64,000 nucleotides of DNA from Mixta theicola (GCF_002895925.1 NZ_NWUO01000001.1:124001-188000); one strand, 5' to 3'. Counted from the first letter of the stretch, positions 49,830 to 59,442 are shown. Program-made: numbers and translations. Notes: generated by a model not told the origin, from the letters alone.

Positions 49830-50477
49830 GTGAAACTCTATATTTACGATCATTGTCCGTTTTGCGTTAAAGCGCGCATGATTTTTGGCCTGAAAAACCT
49901 TCCGGTAGAACTGGTGGTGTTGCTTAACGATGATGAGGAGACACCAACTCGTCTGATTGGTCAGAAAATGGTGCCGATTCTGCAAAAAGAAGATGGCAGC
50001 TGTATGCCGGAGAGCCTCGATATTGTGCGCTATATCGATCAGCTGGACGGCGAGCCGCTGCTGATCGGCAAAACCAACCCCGCCATTAACGACTGGCTGC
50101 GCAACGTGAACAGCTACGTGAATAAGCTGCTGCTGCCGCGTGTTGCCGAAGGCGCCTTCGCTGAATTCGCCACGCCGCAGGCGCGGGCCTGCTTTAAAAA
50201 TAAAAAGGAAGCCAATATTGGCGACTTTGCCGAATTAAAACAGCATGCGGACGGGCTGATTAAAAACATCTCTAACGATATGCGCGATCTTGATAAGCTG
50301 ATCGTGAAACCGAACGCCGTTAACGGCGAGCTGAGCCTTGATGATATTAATCTGTTTCCTCTGCTGCGTTCGCTGTCGCTGGTCGCGGGCATTAACTGGC
50401 CCAGCCGGGTGGCGGAATATCGCGATAATATGGCGAAGCAGACGCAGGTTAATTTGTTAAGTTCGGTTGCTGGCTAA
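49830..50477 (+). CDS. grxB: Glutaredoxin 2
   Basis: 215 aa, GST-fold glutaredoxin. Active site CPFC at residues 9-12 (KLYIYDHCPFCVKARMIFG), thioredoxin fold with VPILQKEDG and MPESLDIVRYID, then an all-helical C-terminal domain. Start codon is GTG at 49830 with AAGGAG seven to eight bases upstream; the open frame upstream runs into the mdtH end and is not coding. Confidence 0.95.
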   Translation: MKLYIYDHCPFCVKARMIFGLKNLPVELVVLLNDDEETPTRLIGQKMVPILQKEDGSCMPESLDIVRYIDQLDGEPLLIGKTNPAINDWLRNVNSYVNKLLLPRVAEGAFAEFATPQARACFKNKKEANIGDFAELKQHADGLIKNISNDMRDLDKLIVKPNAVNGELSLDDINLFPLLRSLSLVAGINWPSRVAEYRDNMAKQTQVNLLSSVAG

Positions 50478-50487
50478 TCTTTCAGGG

Positions 50488-50504
50488 CGGCGCTGCGCCG
50501 CCTG
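50488..50504. terminator. Hairpin after grxB
   Basis: GGCGGCG-CTG-CGCCGCC, 10 bases past the grxB stop, without a T tract. Confidence 0.4.
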
Positions 50505-50626
50505 CAATAGTCATTTCCCGCTTTTTCCCTCTCTTTTTCTGTTTTCCTGGTGACTCACGGCGGTGATTACGGCAAGCTTAGCCTCCTTAAAAGGAGACTT
50601 TCTCCGTATTACTTCCGAGGATTGTC

Positions 50627-51190
50627 ATGAACAAGGCGTTTTTGGCGCTCTGCGCCATGCTGCTGGCGGGTCTGTTGACCGCCTGTAATCAGCTGACCCA
50701 GTACACGATTTCCGAGCAGGAAATCAATCAGGCCCTGCAAAAACATAATAATTATCAGAAAGATATTGGTATCTCCGGGCTGGTTAACGCACATATTGTG
50801 CTGAGCAATCTCAGCAGCCAGATTGGCCGCGAGGAAGCCGGGAAGGTGACGCTCTCCGGCAATGCGAAAGTTAACATCACTTCGCTACTTGGCCCCCAGC
50901 AGGCAGATATGCAGCTGAAGATGAAGGCCCAGCCGTTCTTCGATAAAGAAAAAGGCGCGGTCTATTTAAAAGATCTGGAGATCGTTGATGCGAATGTCCA
51001 GCCGGAAAAAATGCAGCCGATCCTGCAAACGCTAACGCCCTATCTTAACCAGTCGCTGAAAAGCTATTTCGATCGCGAACCGGCTTACGTACTAAGCGAA
51101 GATCGCAGCAAAGCGGAAGCGCTGGCGAAAAAACTGGCGAAAGGGATTGTGGTAAAACCCGGCGAGCTGGTGATCCCCTTTACTGATTAA
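50627..51190 (+). CDS. yceB: YceB-family lipoprotein (DUF1439)
   Basis: 187 aa. Signal peptide with lipobox LTAC (Cys near residue 18), then LTQYTISEQEINQALQKHNN and the DUF1439 lipid-binding-type beta domain. The function of E. coli YceB is unknown; it has been proposed as a lipid-binding outer-membrane lipoprotein. Confidence 0.9.
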   Translation: MNKAFLALCAMLLAGLLTACNQLTQYTISEQEINQALQKHNNYQKDIGISGLVNAHIVLSNLSSQIGREEAGKVTLSGNAKVNITSLLGPQQADMQLKMKAQPFFDKEKGAVYLKDLEIVDANVQPEKMQPILQTLTPYLNQSLKSYFDREPAYVLSEDRSKAEALAKKLAKGIVVKPGELVIPFTD

Positions 51191-51192
51191 GA

Positions 51193-51225
51193 GGCCGCCC
51201 GCGCTATGCCCTACGCGCGGGCCGT
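51193..51225 (+). terminator. Terminator after yceB
   Basis: GGCCGCCCGCGC, loop, CGCGCGGGCC with one bulge, then GTTTGTCTTT. Confidence 0.6.
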
Positions 51226-51344
51226 TTGTCTTTATACGCCGTTAGCCCTGGCAGTTTCCGGCGATCGGCAGGCCGCCTGGCGATAACTGCGGCGTTTTTC
51301 CCCCTGCCACAGAACTTTTTTAACGCGGCTGGCATAAAGCAAGT

Positions 51345-51356
51345 GCAATCGGTTGC
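51345..51356 (+). promoter_or_regulatory. PurR operator candidate of pyrC
   Basis: GCAATCGGTTGC matches the PurR core GCAANCGNTTGC, just upstream of the pyrC -10. E. coli pyrC is also repressed by PurR. Confidence 0.6.
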
Positions 51357-51365
51357 CTTTATCCT

Positions 51366-51412
51366 TATGCTTGATACCCGGCTAAAAACTGCCTTTTTTC
51401 CTATCGCCGGAG
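51366..51412 (+). promoter_or_regulatory. pyrC promoter and start-switching leader
   Basis: -10 TATGCT (51366-51371), then start region CCCGGC (51377-51382). CCGGC (51378-51382) can pair with GCCGG (51406-51410), which overlaps the SD CGGAG. In E. coli and Salmonella high CTP favours an upstream C start whose transcript folds this hairpin and blocks translation; a G start lacks it. The elements are conserved here. Confidence 0.75.
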
Positions 51413-51420
51413 CCTAATTC

Positions 51421-52464
51421 ATGACTGCACAACCCCAGCAACTGATCATTCGCCGCCCTGACGACTGGCATATTCATCTGCGTGACGATGAGATGCTGCG
51501 CGCCGTATTGCCTTTTACCAGCGCCGTGTGTGGCCGTGCCATTGTTATGCCTAATCTTGTGCCGCCGGTCACCAGCGTGGAGGCGGCAACCGCCTATCGC
51601 GCGCGTATTCTGGCCGCGCTGCCGGAAGGGCATACTTTCCAGCCGTTAATGACCTGCTATCTTACCGATTCACTGCAGCCTGATGAGTTGGAAAAAGGCT
51701 TTCAGAGCGGCGTATTTACCGCAGCCAAGCTGTATCCGGCCCATGCCACCACCAACTCCAGCCACGGCGTAACCAGTATCGACGCCATCGCCACGGTGCT
51801 GGATCGTATGCAAAGCATCGGGATGCCGCTGTTGATTCATGGCGAAGTGACCGATGCGCATATCGATATTTTTGACCGCGAAGCGCGCTTTATCGAAACG
51901 GTCATGGAGCCGCTGCGTCAGCGCTATCCTGCGCTGAAGGTGGTGTTTGAACATATCACCACCAAAGAGGCCGCGCAGTATGTCGAAGCGGGCAACGATC
52001 TGCTGGCGGCGACGATTACTCCCCAGCATCTGATGTTTAACCGTAACCATATGCTGGTGGGCGGCGTGCGCCCTCATCTCTACTGCCTGCCGATTCTGAA
52101 GCGCAACGTACATCAGGAGGCGCTGCGCAAGGCGATCGCCAGCGGCAACCGTCGCTTTTTCCTCGGCACCGATACCGCACCGCATTTGCGCCATCGTAAA
52201 GAAGCCAGCTGCGGCTGCGCCGGGGTCTTTAATGCGCCGACCGCGCTGCCCGCCTACGCTACCGTTTTCGAAGAGATGGATGCGCTGCAGCACTTTGAAG
52301 CCTTCTGCTCGGAAAACGGCCCGACGTTTTACGGCCTGCCGCTGAATGAAGGAACGATTCGCCTGGTGCGCGAACCCTGGACCGTCACCGAAAGCATTGC
52401 GGCGGCGGGCGACACGCTGGTGCCGTTCCTGGCTGGCGAAACGCTGAACTGGCGCATTGCCTGA
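51421..52464 (+). CDS. pyrC: Dihydroorotase PyrC
   Basis: Zn enzyme of pyrimidine synthesis, 347 aa. Metal ligands in [11 protein letters not shown] (HxH), carboxylated Lys in [25 protein letters not shown] and [13 protein letters not shown] (catalytic Asp). Translation is probably controlled by the leader hairpin. Confidence 0.97.
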   Translation: MTAQPQQLIIRRPDDWHIHLRDDEMLRAVLPFTSAVCGRAIVMPNLVPPVTSVEAATAYRARILAALPEGHTFQPLMTCYLTDSLQPDELEKGFQSGVFTAAKLYPAHATTNSSHGVTSIDAIATVLDRMQSIGMPLLIHGEVTDAHIDIFDREARFIETVMEPLRQRYPALKVVFEHITTKEAAQYVEAGNDLLAATITPQHLMFNRNHMLVGGVRPHLYCLPILKRNVHQEALRKAIASGNRRFFLGTDTAPHLRHRKEASCGCAGVFNAPTALPAYATVFEEMDALQHFEAFCSENGPTFYGLPLNEGTIRLVREPWTVTESIAAAGDTLVPFLAGETLNWRIA

Positions 52465-52564
52465 TTCTCTCTGGGCGGCTGATCTCCGTGCGTCAGCCGC
52501 TTCTGCGATCGGCCTCTTTTTTTACTCCTTCCCCGCTAGCTTTTCATTGCTTTGCTGACGCGTT

Positions 52565-52584
52565 AACTGTATAAATAGCCAGTA
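52565..52584 (+). promoter_or_regulatory. LexA (SOS) box of dinI
   Basis: AACTGTATAAATAGCCAGTA: CTGT-N8-CCAG, one mismatch to CTGT-N8-ACAG. It is nearly the same as the E. coli dinI SOS box. Confidence 0.85.
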
Positions 52585-52602
52585 CTTACCGCGGAGGCAG
52601 AT

Positions 52603-52848
52603 ATGCGTGTTGAAGTAACCATAGCAAAAACGACTCAGCTCCCTGCCGGCGCTATCGATGCGCTGACGCAGGAACTGTCAAAACGAATCGATAAAGAATT
52701 TCCGGAAATGGCCAACCATATTTCGGTGCGCTACGCCAGCGCCAATAACCTGACCGTGATGGGCAGTGGTAAAGAAGCAAAAGATCGCGTGACCGAGATC
52801 CTGCAGGAAACTTGGGAAAGCGCCGATGACTGGTTTATCACTGACTAA
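52603..52848 (+). CDS. dinI: DNA damage-inducible protein I
   Basis: 81 aa. It binds and stabilises RecA filaments and limits UmuD and LexA cleavage. MRVEVTIAKTTQLPAGAIDA and the acidic C-terminal helix ILQETWESADDW are family features. SD GCGGAGG. Controlled by a LexA box. Confidence 0.95.
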   Translation: MRVEVTIAKTTQLPAGAIDALTQELSKRIDKEFPEMANHISVRYASANNLTVMGSGKEAKDRVTEILQETWESADDWFITD

Positions 52849-52870
52849 CTTTCTCTTTGTGCCGTTGTTT

Positions 52871-52898
52871 GCCGGATAATGCCATCCGGCTTTTTTTT
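52871..52898 (+). terminator. dinI terminator
   Basis: GCCGGAT-AATGCC-ATCCGGC followed by eight Ts. Confidence 0.9.
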
Positions 52899-52995
52899 AT
52901 CTTTACCGCCTCGCCGCCGTCTCAACGCGGTTATAGACTGTTGTAAGCCGATGACATATTCTGGCGTCCGTCATGACTTACAGGAGGTGTTAACC

Positions 52996-53271
52996 ATGAC
53001 CGCTGAAAAACCTGAAGAGGCGATGACCTTTGGTGAACTGCTGGCGCTAATTGGTGAACAACAGCGCCGTCTTACCGTGTTGGAAAACGCATTTTCCTAT
53101 CTTGCCTTTTGTCTGGACGATAAATCTAATCAGTTATTGATTCATAGCCTGCGGCTGGAAGCGCAAAACCAAAATCATGATGAGGGAATGCAGCAGCATT
53201 TTGCTCACCTTGCGGCTGAGCTGGAAAAACGTAACGCCCCGGTTAAAATTCAACCTGATACCAGCCTTTGA
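52996..53271 (+). CDS. Small uncharacterised protein, 91 aa
   Basis: ATG 52996 has a perfect AGGAGG eight bases upstream, and a terminator follows the stop. The protein is acidic at both ends and probably all helical: MTFGELLALIGEQQRRLTVL (about residues 11-30), ENAFSYLAFCLDDKSNQLLI, then a Gln/His-rich helix and QHFAHLAAELEKR. No signal peptide or membrane helix. I do not recognise a family. Position next to dinI and bssS and small helical design would suit a regulatory or anti-adaptor protein, but this is speculation. Confidence 0.75.
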   Translation: MTAEKPEEAMTFGELLALIGEQQRRLTVLENAFSYLAFCLDDKSNQLLIHSLRLEAQNQNHDEGMQQHFAHLAAELEKRNAPVKIQPDTSL

Positions 53272-53279
53272 TTGTTATA

Positions 53280-53306
53280 AACTCCTGCATTATGCAGGAG
53301 TTCTTT
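53280..53306 (+). terminator. Terminator after the 91-aa gene
   Basis: AACTCCTGCAT-T-ATGCAGGAGTT followed by CTTTT: eleven pairs, 8 bases after the stop. Confidence 0.85.
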
Positions 53307-53488
53307 TCCTGCTAAGAATAATCAGAATTCTGGGCAAATATTATTTTTAGCCGATTAATTATCGCTATTCGCACATTTTTCGTGCCGCTTAAATCTGTAA
53401 CGCTGTTATAATCACTCTGCTCTGTGAAAAAAAGCCGCATTGAAACCTCAAATAATCACTTCGTTCTACGAGTAATAAGGGGGTTATA

Positions 53489-53743
53489 ATGGACAGTAAT
53501 AAAGAGATTATTCAGACACATCCCCTCGTTGGATGGGATATCAGTACCGTGGACTCGTATGATGCGATGATGATTCGTCTGCATTCGCTTTCATCTAAAG
53601 AGCAACAGCCTGATGAAGCCGACGTAGGGCCGACTTATTGGCTGACTACGGACGTTGCCAGACAGTTTATCTCCATTCTGGAAGCAGGCATCGCTAAAAT
53701 AGAAGCCAGCGAAATCCTTGCCCGAGACTACAAAAAGCATTAG
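53489..53743 (+). CDS. bssS: Biofilm regulator BssS (YceP)
   Basis: 84 aa, the E. coli length. Conserved IQTHPLVGWDISTVDSYDAM and YWLTTDVARQFISILEAGIA. It affects biofilm formation and indole/AI-2 responses in E. coli; mechanism unknown. SD AAGGGGG. Followed by a strong terminator. Confidence 0.94.
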   Translation: MDSNKEIIQTHPLVGWDISTVDSYDAMMIRLHSLSSKEQQPDEADVGPTYWLTTDVARQFISILEAGIAKIEASEILARDYKKH

Positions 53744-53763
53744 CCACTGTTTTTGGTTATCCA

Positions 53764-53786
53764 GGCACCCTTCGGGGTGCCTTTTT
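53764..53786 (+). terminator. bssS terminator
   Basis: GGCACCC-TTCG-GGGTGCC followed by TTTTT. Confidence 0.92.
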
Positions 53787-53845
53787 ATTATCTGCGCGCT
53801 TTTGCTATGCTGCTAAGCCTTCGCAGCATCAGGAGAAGTTGGCTA

Positions 53846-54961
53846 ATGGTTTATGATCTTATCGTTATTGGCAGTGGTTCCGTCGGTGCCGCCGCAGGCT
53901 GGTACGCGACCCGTGCCGGACTCAAGGTGCTGATGATTGACAGCGCGCATCCGCCCCATCAGGAAGGCAGCCACCACGGCGCGACACGCCTGATTCGCCA
54001 CGCCTACGGCGAGGGCGCACGCTATGTTCCACTGGTTTTGCGCGCCCAGCGGCTGTGGGATGAGCTGGAGCAGCAGTCCGGCGAGCAGATTATGCATCGC
54101 AGCGGCATTATCAATCTTTCCCCCGTCGACTCGCCGTTTATCACCAATGTGATAGCAAGCGCGCGCCAGTTTCAGCTGGAGGTAGAGGTTTTATCGCCGG
54201 AGCAGATACGTCAACGCTGGCCGGATATTAACGTGCCCGAAGGCTACGCGGGCGTTTTCGAACCGCGATCCGGCTATCTGAAATCAGAGGTGGCGATTCG
54301 CAGCTGGATTCGACTGGCATGCGAAGCGGGCTGCGCTCAGCTGTTTAACTGCCAGGTCACCGCTATCGCCCGTGAAGGCGAGCTACAGCGCGTTACTACT
54401 GCCGACGGCGACTATTATGGCCATAAGCTGTTACTCAGCGTCGGCACCGCCGTGAAGCAGTTCTGCCCCGACCTGCCGGTTACGCCGGTACGCAAAGTGT
54501 TTGCCTGGTATCAGGCCGATGGCCGCTACGGTGAAAATAATAAATTTCCCGGCTTCACCGTCGAAATGACCGATGGCAGCCAATATTATGGTTTTCCCGG
54601 CGATAATAACGAGCTAAAAATAGGCCGCCATGACGGTGGACAGCCAATGCAAACCGCGCAGGATCGCCAGCCTTTTGGCGCCTTTGCCAGCGACGGCAGT
54701 GAAGTTTTCAATTTTATACGCCGTTTTTTGCCGGGAGTGGGCGTTTGTTTACGCGGCGCCGCCTGCGCTTATGATAATTCTCCCGATGAGGATTTTATTA
54801 TCGATACGCTGCCGGAAGATAATAACCGCCTGGTAATAAGCGGGCTTAGCGGTCACGGATTTAAATTTGCCAGCGTATTAGGCGAAATAGCCTGCGATTT
54901 TGCCAGCAATAAACCATGCGAATTTGATTTATCGCCGTTTTCTCTGTCCCGTTTTAAATAA
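53846..54961 (+). CDS. solA: N-methyl-L-tryptophan oxidase SolA
   Basis: 371 aa FAD oxidase of the sarcosine oxidase family. FAD motif [20 protein letters not shown] (about 6-25), [15 protein letters not shown], and the covalent-flavin Cys in [20 protein letters not shown] 53846 is the family start ([12 protein letters not shown]); the open frame upstream runs through the bssS terminator. It follows bssS as in E. coli. Confidence 0.94.
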   Translation: MVYDLIVIGSGSVGAAAGWYATRAGLKVLMIDSAHPPHQEGSHHGATRLIRHAYGEGARYVPLVLRAQRLWDELEQQSGEQIMHRSGIINLSPVDSPFITNVIASARQFQLEVEVLSPEQIRQRWPDINVPEGYAGVFEPRSGYLKSEVAIRSWIRLACEAGCAQLFNCQVTAIAREGELQRVTTADGDYYGHKLLLSVGTAVKQFCPDLPVTPVRKVFAWYQADGRYGENNKFPGFTVEMTDGSQYYGFPGDNNELKIGRHDGGQPMQTAQDRQPFGAFASDGSEVFNFIRRFLPGVGVCLRGAACAYDNSPDEDFIIDTLPEDNNRLVISGLSGHGFKFASVLGEIACDFASNKPCEFDLSPFSLSRFK

Positions 54962-54967
54962 TAAATA

Positions 54968-54990
54968 AAGGCACAATAATATTGTGCCTT
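54968..54990. terminator. Bidirectional terminator solA/proP
   Basis: AAGGCACAAT-AAT-ATTGTGCCTT with A-rich and T-rich flanks, between convergent genes. Confidence 0.85.
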
Positions 54991-55055
54991 ATTATTTTCA
55001 CAACAATTATTAGCGTTGTGATTGTTTAATAATCCGCGCTCTGCTGTGCCGGCTA

Positions 55056-56516
55056 TTATTGCGTTACCCGGTTCTCTTTTTGTCGATGCAGCTTCAGTTT
55101 ATTTACCAGTTTGACGGCTTCCGCTTCTGATCCTACCGCCGGTGCGGAGCCGTGTAGCGGCTTACGCGCCGTTTCGCGCATAAAGAACACGGTAATCAAT
55201 CCAATAACGCCCGCGCCCATTAAATAATAAGCCGGCATCAACAGATTCTGGAAGCGGTCCACCAGCCAGGCGGTGACCAGCGGCGTGGTGCCGCCAAACA
55301 GCGATACGGAGATATTAAAACCGATGGCCAGCGCGCTGTAGCGAATATCGGTGGCAAACAGCGCCGGCAGCGCCGAAGGCATGGTGCCGCTAAAGCAGCT
55401 GTGCAGTATGCCGAGGATCATCAGGCCAACGAAAACAAACACCAGATTACCGGTAGCCACCAGCATCAGGCACGGGATCGACAGAACCAGCAGCCCTACC
55501 GCACCCAGCGCAATCACCGGACGGCGTCCCAGGCGATCGTTCCAGTGTCCCCAAAACAGCGTTAGCGGCATCATTACAAACATCACTACCAGCACCAGCA
55601 TCAGGCCGCTCAGCTCGCTCAGACCCAGCACGCCGGTCAGATAGCTGGGCATGTAAGAGGTCAGCATATAGTTGGAGACGTTAAACAGCAGCACCAGGCC
55701 GATACATTTCAGCATCTGCGCCCGATATTTACGCAGCATCTGCCACAGGCTTAGCTGTGGTTTGCTGTGTTCCAGCGCTTCCTGTTTTTCCATATGCTTC
55801 TGAAACGCCGGCGTCTCTTCCAGCTTCAGCCGGATGTAAAGGCCAAACAGCCCCAGCGGCGCGGCAATAAAGAAGGGAATACGCCAGCCCCAGTTAAGCA
55901 GCTGATCGGCAGACAATAGTGCCGTTAGCGCGGTAACCAGCCCGGCTCCCAGCAGATAACCGCCCAGCGTACCGAACTCCAGCCAGCTGCCCATAAAGCC
56001 GCGACGCTTATCGGTTGAATACTCGGCGATAAAGGTAGCCGCGCCGCCATACTCGCCGCCGGTTGAAAAGCCCTGCACCAGACGCGCCAGCAGCAGCAGT
56101 AACGGCGCAGCGATGCCGATGGCGTTATAGCCGGGGATCAGTCCAATACAGAAGGTGCCGATCGCCATCATAATCATGGTGATTGCCAGCACTTTTTGCC
56201 GTCCAATGCGGTCGCCCAGCGGGCCGAAAAACAGTCCGCCAATGGGACGCACCAGGAAGGCGGCGGCGAAAGCGCCAAACGTAGCGATAAGCTGTGCCGC
56301 CGGGCTGCCGCCGGGGAAAAAGACTTTACCAATGGTGACGGCCAGATAGCTGTATACGCCGAAGTCAAACCACTCCATCGCATTGCCCAGCGCGGCTGCG
56401 CCGACGGCGCGTTTCAGCATGGCGTTATCGACAATAGTAATATCATCGACGGTAAGATCGGGTTGGCCTTTTTTCTGCCAGAAATGTTTTTTAGATGAGC
56501 CTGTAGCGACGTTCAT
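55056..56516 (-). CDS. proP: ProP-type proline/glycine betaine:H+ symporter
   Basis: 486 aa MFS transporter, twelve helices. AALGNAMEWFDFGVYSYLAV, VRPIGGLFFGPLGDRIGRQK, GFSTGGEYGGAATFIAEYST and EFGTLGGYLLGAG are ProP signatures. After the last helix the tail is short (about 35 residues, ending KLVNKLKLHRQKENRVTQ) and lacks the heptad-repeat coiled coil of E. coli ProP (500 aa), so osmotic activation may differ. In E. coli proP lies elsewhere on the chromosome; here it lies between solA and trhO. Confidence 0.88.
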   Translation of the reverse strand: MNVATGSSKKHFWQKKGQPDLTVDDITIVDNAMLKRAVGAAALGNAMEWFDFGVYSYLAVTIGKVFFPGGSPAAQLIATFGAFAAAFLVRPIGGLFFGPLGDRIGRQKVLAITMIMMAIGTFCIGLIPGYNAIGIAAPLLLLLARLVQGFSTGGEYGGAATFIAEYSTDKRRGFMGSWLEFGTLGGYLLGAGLVTALTALLSADQLLNWGWRIPFFIAAPLGLFGLYIRLKLEETPAFQKHMEKQEALEHSKPQLSLWQMLRKYRAQMLKCIGLVLLFNVSNYMLTSYMPSYLTGVLGLSELSGLMLVLVVMFVMMPLTLFWGHWNDRLGRRPVIALGAVGLLVLSIPCLMLVATGNLVFVFVGLMILGILHSCFSGTMPSALPALFATDIRYSALAIGFNISVSLFGGTTPLVTAWLVDRFQNLLMPAYYLMGAGVIGLITVFFMRETARKPLHGSAPAVGSEAEAVKLVNKLKLHRQKENRVTQ

Positions 56517-56933
56517 ATCGTTTCCTCACGGATGACGCGATGACGGTAGGCAGCACCATAGCTTTCATAGCCAGCAGCGGCTGATGGTAAGGAAAGCTAT
56601 AACGCAGCATGAATACGCTCAACAGAATGAGATCTGCATCACGTTTATTGACACGGATTTACTTTATCGATTGCGAGGGCAAAATGCAAATTTGCTGGAA
56701 TAGTGGGCTAATTTCAGGCAATAACTTAGCGTGGAATATCAATCTTTACGCAAAAAACAGCATTTAAAGCCAAAAAAAGCAAACGGGCTTATCCGCCGCG
56801 TGCTTTCTGTAAAGCGGCCCGCGCAATGGACGGCGCGGGCCGGACGGCCAGGGAGCAGGTTGCGACGCTCAGCCAGGTATTCCGGCACGTTGCCAGTTGC
56901 CTGATGCGCGTATCTTATCCTACTGTTTTAACG
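56517..56933 (-). promoter_or_regulatory. proP upstream region and trhO 3' region
   Basis: 417 bases without a gene. A candidate CRP site lies at 56628-56643 (TGAGA-TCTGCA-TCACG), near a weak -10 TATAGC (minus strand, 56597-56602). At 56816-56841 a strong hairpin GGCCCGCGC-N8-GCGCGGGCC could end the trhO transcript. The middle part is AT-rich. Confidence 0.4.
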
Positions 56934-57992
56934 CTATTCGTTATCGGTCGGCACCGGAATAGCCAGCGTGGCGGTTAACAGGCCGCGCGACTTGTTGAAG
57001 ATTTTATTACTGGTTTCACGCCCGGCGCGACGTGCACGCTGCTCTTCCGGCGGCAGCGCCGCCTCTTCCATACACAGCGGGCTACAGCAGTGCTGAAACT
57101 TCTCGGCGCAGGACGAGCACTGAATAAACAGCAGATGGCAACCATCGTTCACGCAGTTAACATGCGTATCGCACGGCGCGCCGCACTGGTGACAGTGAGC
57201 AATCACATCATCGGAAATGCGCTCGCCCATGCGCTCGTCAAAGACAAAGTTTTTCCCTTTGAAACGTACCGGCAGGCCCTGCTCCCGCGCGCGTCGCGCA
57301 TATTCGATAATCCCGCCTTCAACGTGATATACCTGTTCAAAACCGTTATGCAGCATCCAGGCGCTGGCCTTTTCACAGCGAATTCCGCCGGTGCAGTACA
57401 TGACGATTTTTTTATCTTTCTTATCCTGCAGCATCTCCACCGCCATCGGCAGCTGATCGCGGAAAGTATCGGCAGGGATTTCCAGCGCCTTGTCAAAATG
57501 CCCCACTTCATATTCGTAGTGGTTGCGCATATCAACAAACAGCGCATTCGGATCGTCCAGCATGGCGTTGACTTCATCCGCCTTCAGATAGGCGCCCACC
57601 TGGCTGGCATCGAAATTTTCATCCTCAATGCCATCGGCTACGATGCGATCGCGCACCTTCAGCCGCAGCACCCAGAAAGATTTGCCGTCATCATCCAGCG
57701 CAATATTCATGCGCAGATTATTTAGCGCCGGATCAAAGATATACAGCGTTTCCTGCATCCGCGGATAGAGGCTGGCCGGCACGCTGACCTGCGCGTTAAT
57801 CCCTTCCTGGGCCACATAGATACGGCCAAAGACTTTCAGCCCGGTCAGCGCAAGGTAAAGCGCATCACGAAAAGCTTTCGGGTCGGCGATAGTGAAATAT
57901 TTATAGAAAGAGACTGTGGTGCGCGGCTCGGTTTCGGCCAGCATGCGCGCTTTCAGCTCTTTGTTTGAAACGAGGTTATGTAACACTGGCAT
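56934..57992 (-). CDS. trhO: tRNA uridine(34) hydroxylase TrhO (YceA)
   Basis: Oxygen-dependent enzyme for ho5U34 formation in tRNA. 352 aa. N-terminal YceA-type domain ([13 protein letters not shown]), a rhodanese domain with active-site Cys in [16 protein letters not shown], and a Cys-rich C-terminal part ([15 protein letters not shown]...[16 protein letters not shown]) likely to bind Zn. ATG 57992 gives the E. coli-like N-terminus [14 protein letters not shown]. Confidence 0.95.
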   Translation of the reverse strand: MPVLHNLVSNKELKARMLAETEPRTTVSFYKYFTIADPKAFRDALYLALTGLKVFGRIYVAQEGINAQVSVPASLYPRMQETLYIFDPALNNLRMNIALDDDGKSFWVLRLKVRDRIVADGIEDENFDASQVGAYLKADEVNAMLDDPNALFVDMRNHYEYEVGHFDKALEIPADTFRDQLPMAVEMLQDKKDKKIVMYCTGGIRCEKASAWMLHNGFEQVYHVEGGIIEYARRAREQGLPVRFKGKNFVFDERMGERISDDVIAHCHQCGAPCDTHVNCVNDGCHLLFIQCSSCAEKFQHCCSPLCMEEAALPPEEQRARRAGRETSNKIFNKSRGLLTATLAIPVPTDNE

Positions 57993-58199
57993 GGTGTTCT
58001 TTCCCGGTAGTGAGCTCTTTTTTGCGGGCAACATCATACCTGATTTAGCAGTGAAACAAAGCTCTGCCGCATTTTTTCTCTATTTGACGATCCAACCTTA
58101 CCGCACATACTGACAATTAACCGCGCTGCCAATTGCGTTAAGCCGTGTTATATCATTAGCAACCTTACTATCGCCTGCGTGATAACCGTTGGAGAAAAA

Positions 58200-59297
58200 A
58201 TGAGTCAGCTATTTACGCCGTTGCAGCTGGGCAAGTTGTCGCTCAGCAACCGCATCATCATCGCGCCGATGTGTCAGTATTCGGCGGAACAGGGCAAAGC
58301 CACACCCTGGCATCGTATTCATCTGGGGCATTTATCCCTGTCCGGTGCCGGGCTGCTGATTATCGAAGCCACCGCCGTTGAGCCCGCCGGACGCATTACG
58401 CCGGAGGATCTCGGCCTGTGGGATGATGAAACGGAGCAGGCGCTGGCGGAAACCATCAATGATGTGAAACGCTACGCGACCATGCCGCTGGGGATCCAGC
58501 TGGGCCACGCCGGACGCAAAGCCTCCTGCGACGTGCCGTGGCGCGGCGGCGGCCTGTTAACGCCGCTGCAGGGCGGCTGGCAAACGTCGGCGCCCTCCGC
58601 GCTGCCTTACCATGAGAACGATGCCAGCCCGCTGGCATTGACCAAAGCACGCATCGAGGAAATCAAACAGGCTTTTATCGACAGCGCCATTCGCGCCGAT
58701 CGGCTGGGCTTTGAGCTGGTGGAAATTCATGCTGCGCATGGCTACCTGCTGCATCAGTTCCTTTCGCCTTTAACTAACCAGCGTGACGATGAATATGGCG
58801 GTTCGGCTGCCAACCGCATGCGCCTGGTGCTGGAAATTTTCCATGAGGTGCGCCGCGTCTTTCCACGTGATAAGGCGGTTGGCGTGCGTATTTCCGCCTC
58901 TGACTGGGTGGAAGGCGGCTGGGATGAAGCGCAGTCAATTGCGCTGAGCAAAGCGCTGGAAGCGGCCGGCTGCGACTATATTCACGTCTCCAGCGGCGGC
59001 CTGTCACCGCAGCAGCAGATCAGCGTAGGTCCGAATTATCAGGTGCCTTTCGCCGCAGGTATTAAGGCTGCCATGACCACTATGCCGGTGATTGCCGTGG
59101 GATTGATTACCGAAGCGCAGCAGGCGGAGGCGATTCTGGTCAACGGTGAAGCCGACGCCGTCGCTCTGGCGCGCGCGATGCTCTACGATCCGCGCTGGCC
59201 GTGGCACGCCGCCGCCGAACTGGGCGAAAAAGTGCAGGCGCCGCCGCAATACTGGCGCAGTGAACCGCATGAAGTGAAAGGTTTGTTTAATCTTTAA
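58200..59297 (+). CDS. Old Yellow Enzyme family NADH:flavin oxidoreductase (NamA/YqjM/XenA type)
   Basis: 365 aa TIM-barrel FMN ene-reductase. N-terminal LSNRIIIAPMCQYSA with the Cys that tunes FMN in thermophilic-like OYEs, IQLGHAGRKAS, EIHAAHGYLLHQFLSPLTNQ (the H-x2-H-x3 substrate motif), and FMN-binding ALARAMLYDPRWPW. SD GGAG before ATG 58200. Physiological substrate unknown. E. coli K-12 has no such gene at this locus. Confidence 0.9.
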   Translation: MSQLFTPLQLGKLSLSNRIIIAPMCQYSAEQGKATPWHRIHLGHLSLSGAGLLIIEATAVEPAGRITPEDLGLWDDETEQALAETINDVKRYATMPLGIQLGHAGRKASCDVPWRGGGLLTPLQGGWQTSAPSALPYHENDASPLALTKARIEEIKQAFIDSAIRADRLGFELVEIHAAHGYLLHQFLSPLTNQRDDEYGGSAANRMRLVLEIFHEVRRVFPRDKAVGVRISASDWVEGGWDEAQSIALSKALEAAGCDYIHVSSGGLSPQQQISVGPNYQVPFAAGIKAAMTTMPVIAVGLITEAQQAEAILVNGEADAVALARAMLYDPRWPWHAAAELGEKVQAPPQYWRSEPHEVKGLFNL

Positions 59298-59303
59298 TGC
59301 TTT

Positions 59304-59328
59304 GCGGCAGCGCAGCGCATGCGCTGCC
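59304..59328 (+). terminator. Hairpin after the OYE gene
   Basis: GGCAGCGCA-GCGCA-TGCGCTGCC, shortly after the stop; no clear T tract. Confidence 0.45.
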
Positions 59329-59442
59329 GTATCATCTGGCTGACATCCCGCTTTCAGCAATAAGTAAAAAAATGGCACAATACGGCCCTTAAACTGGACA
59401 CTGCGGCGTTTTTTATCTGCTGCAACGAATAACTGGAAGAAC

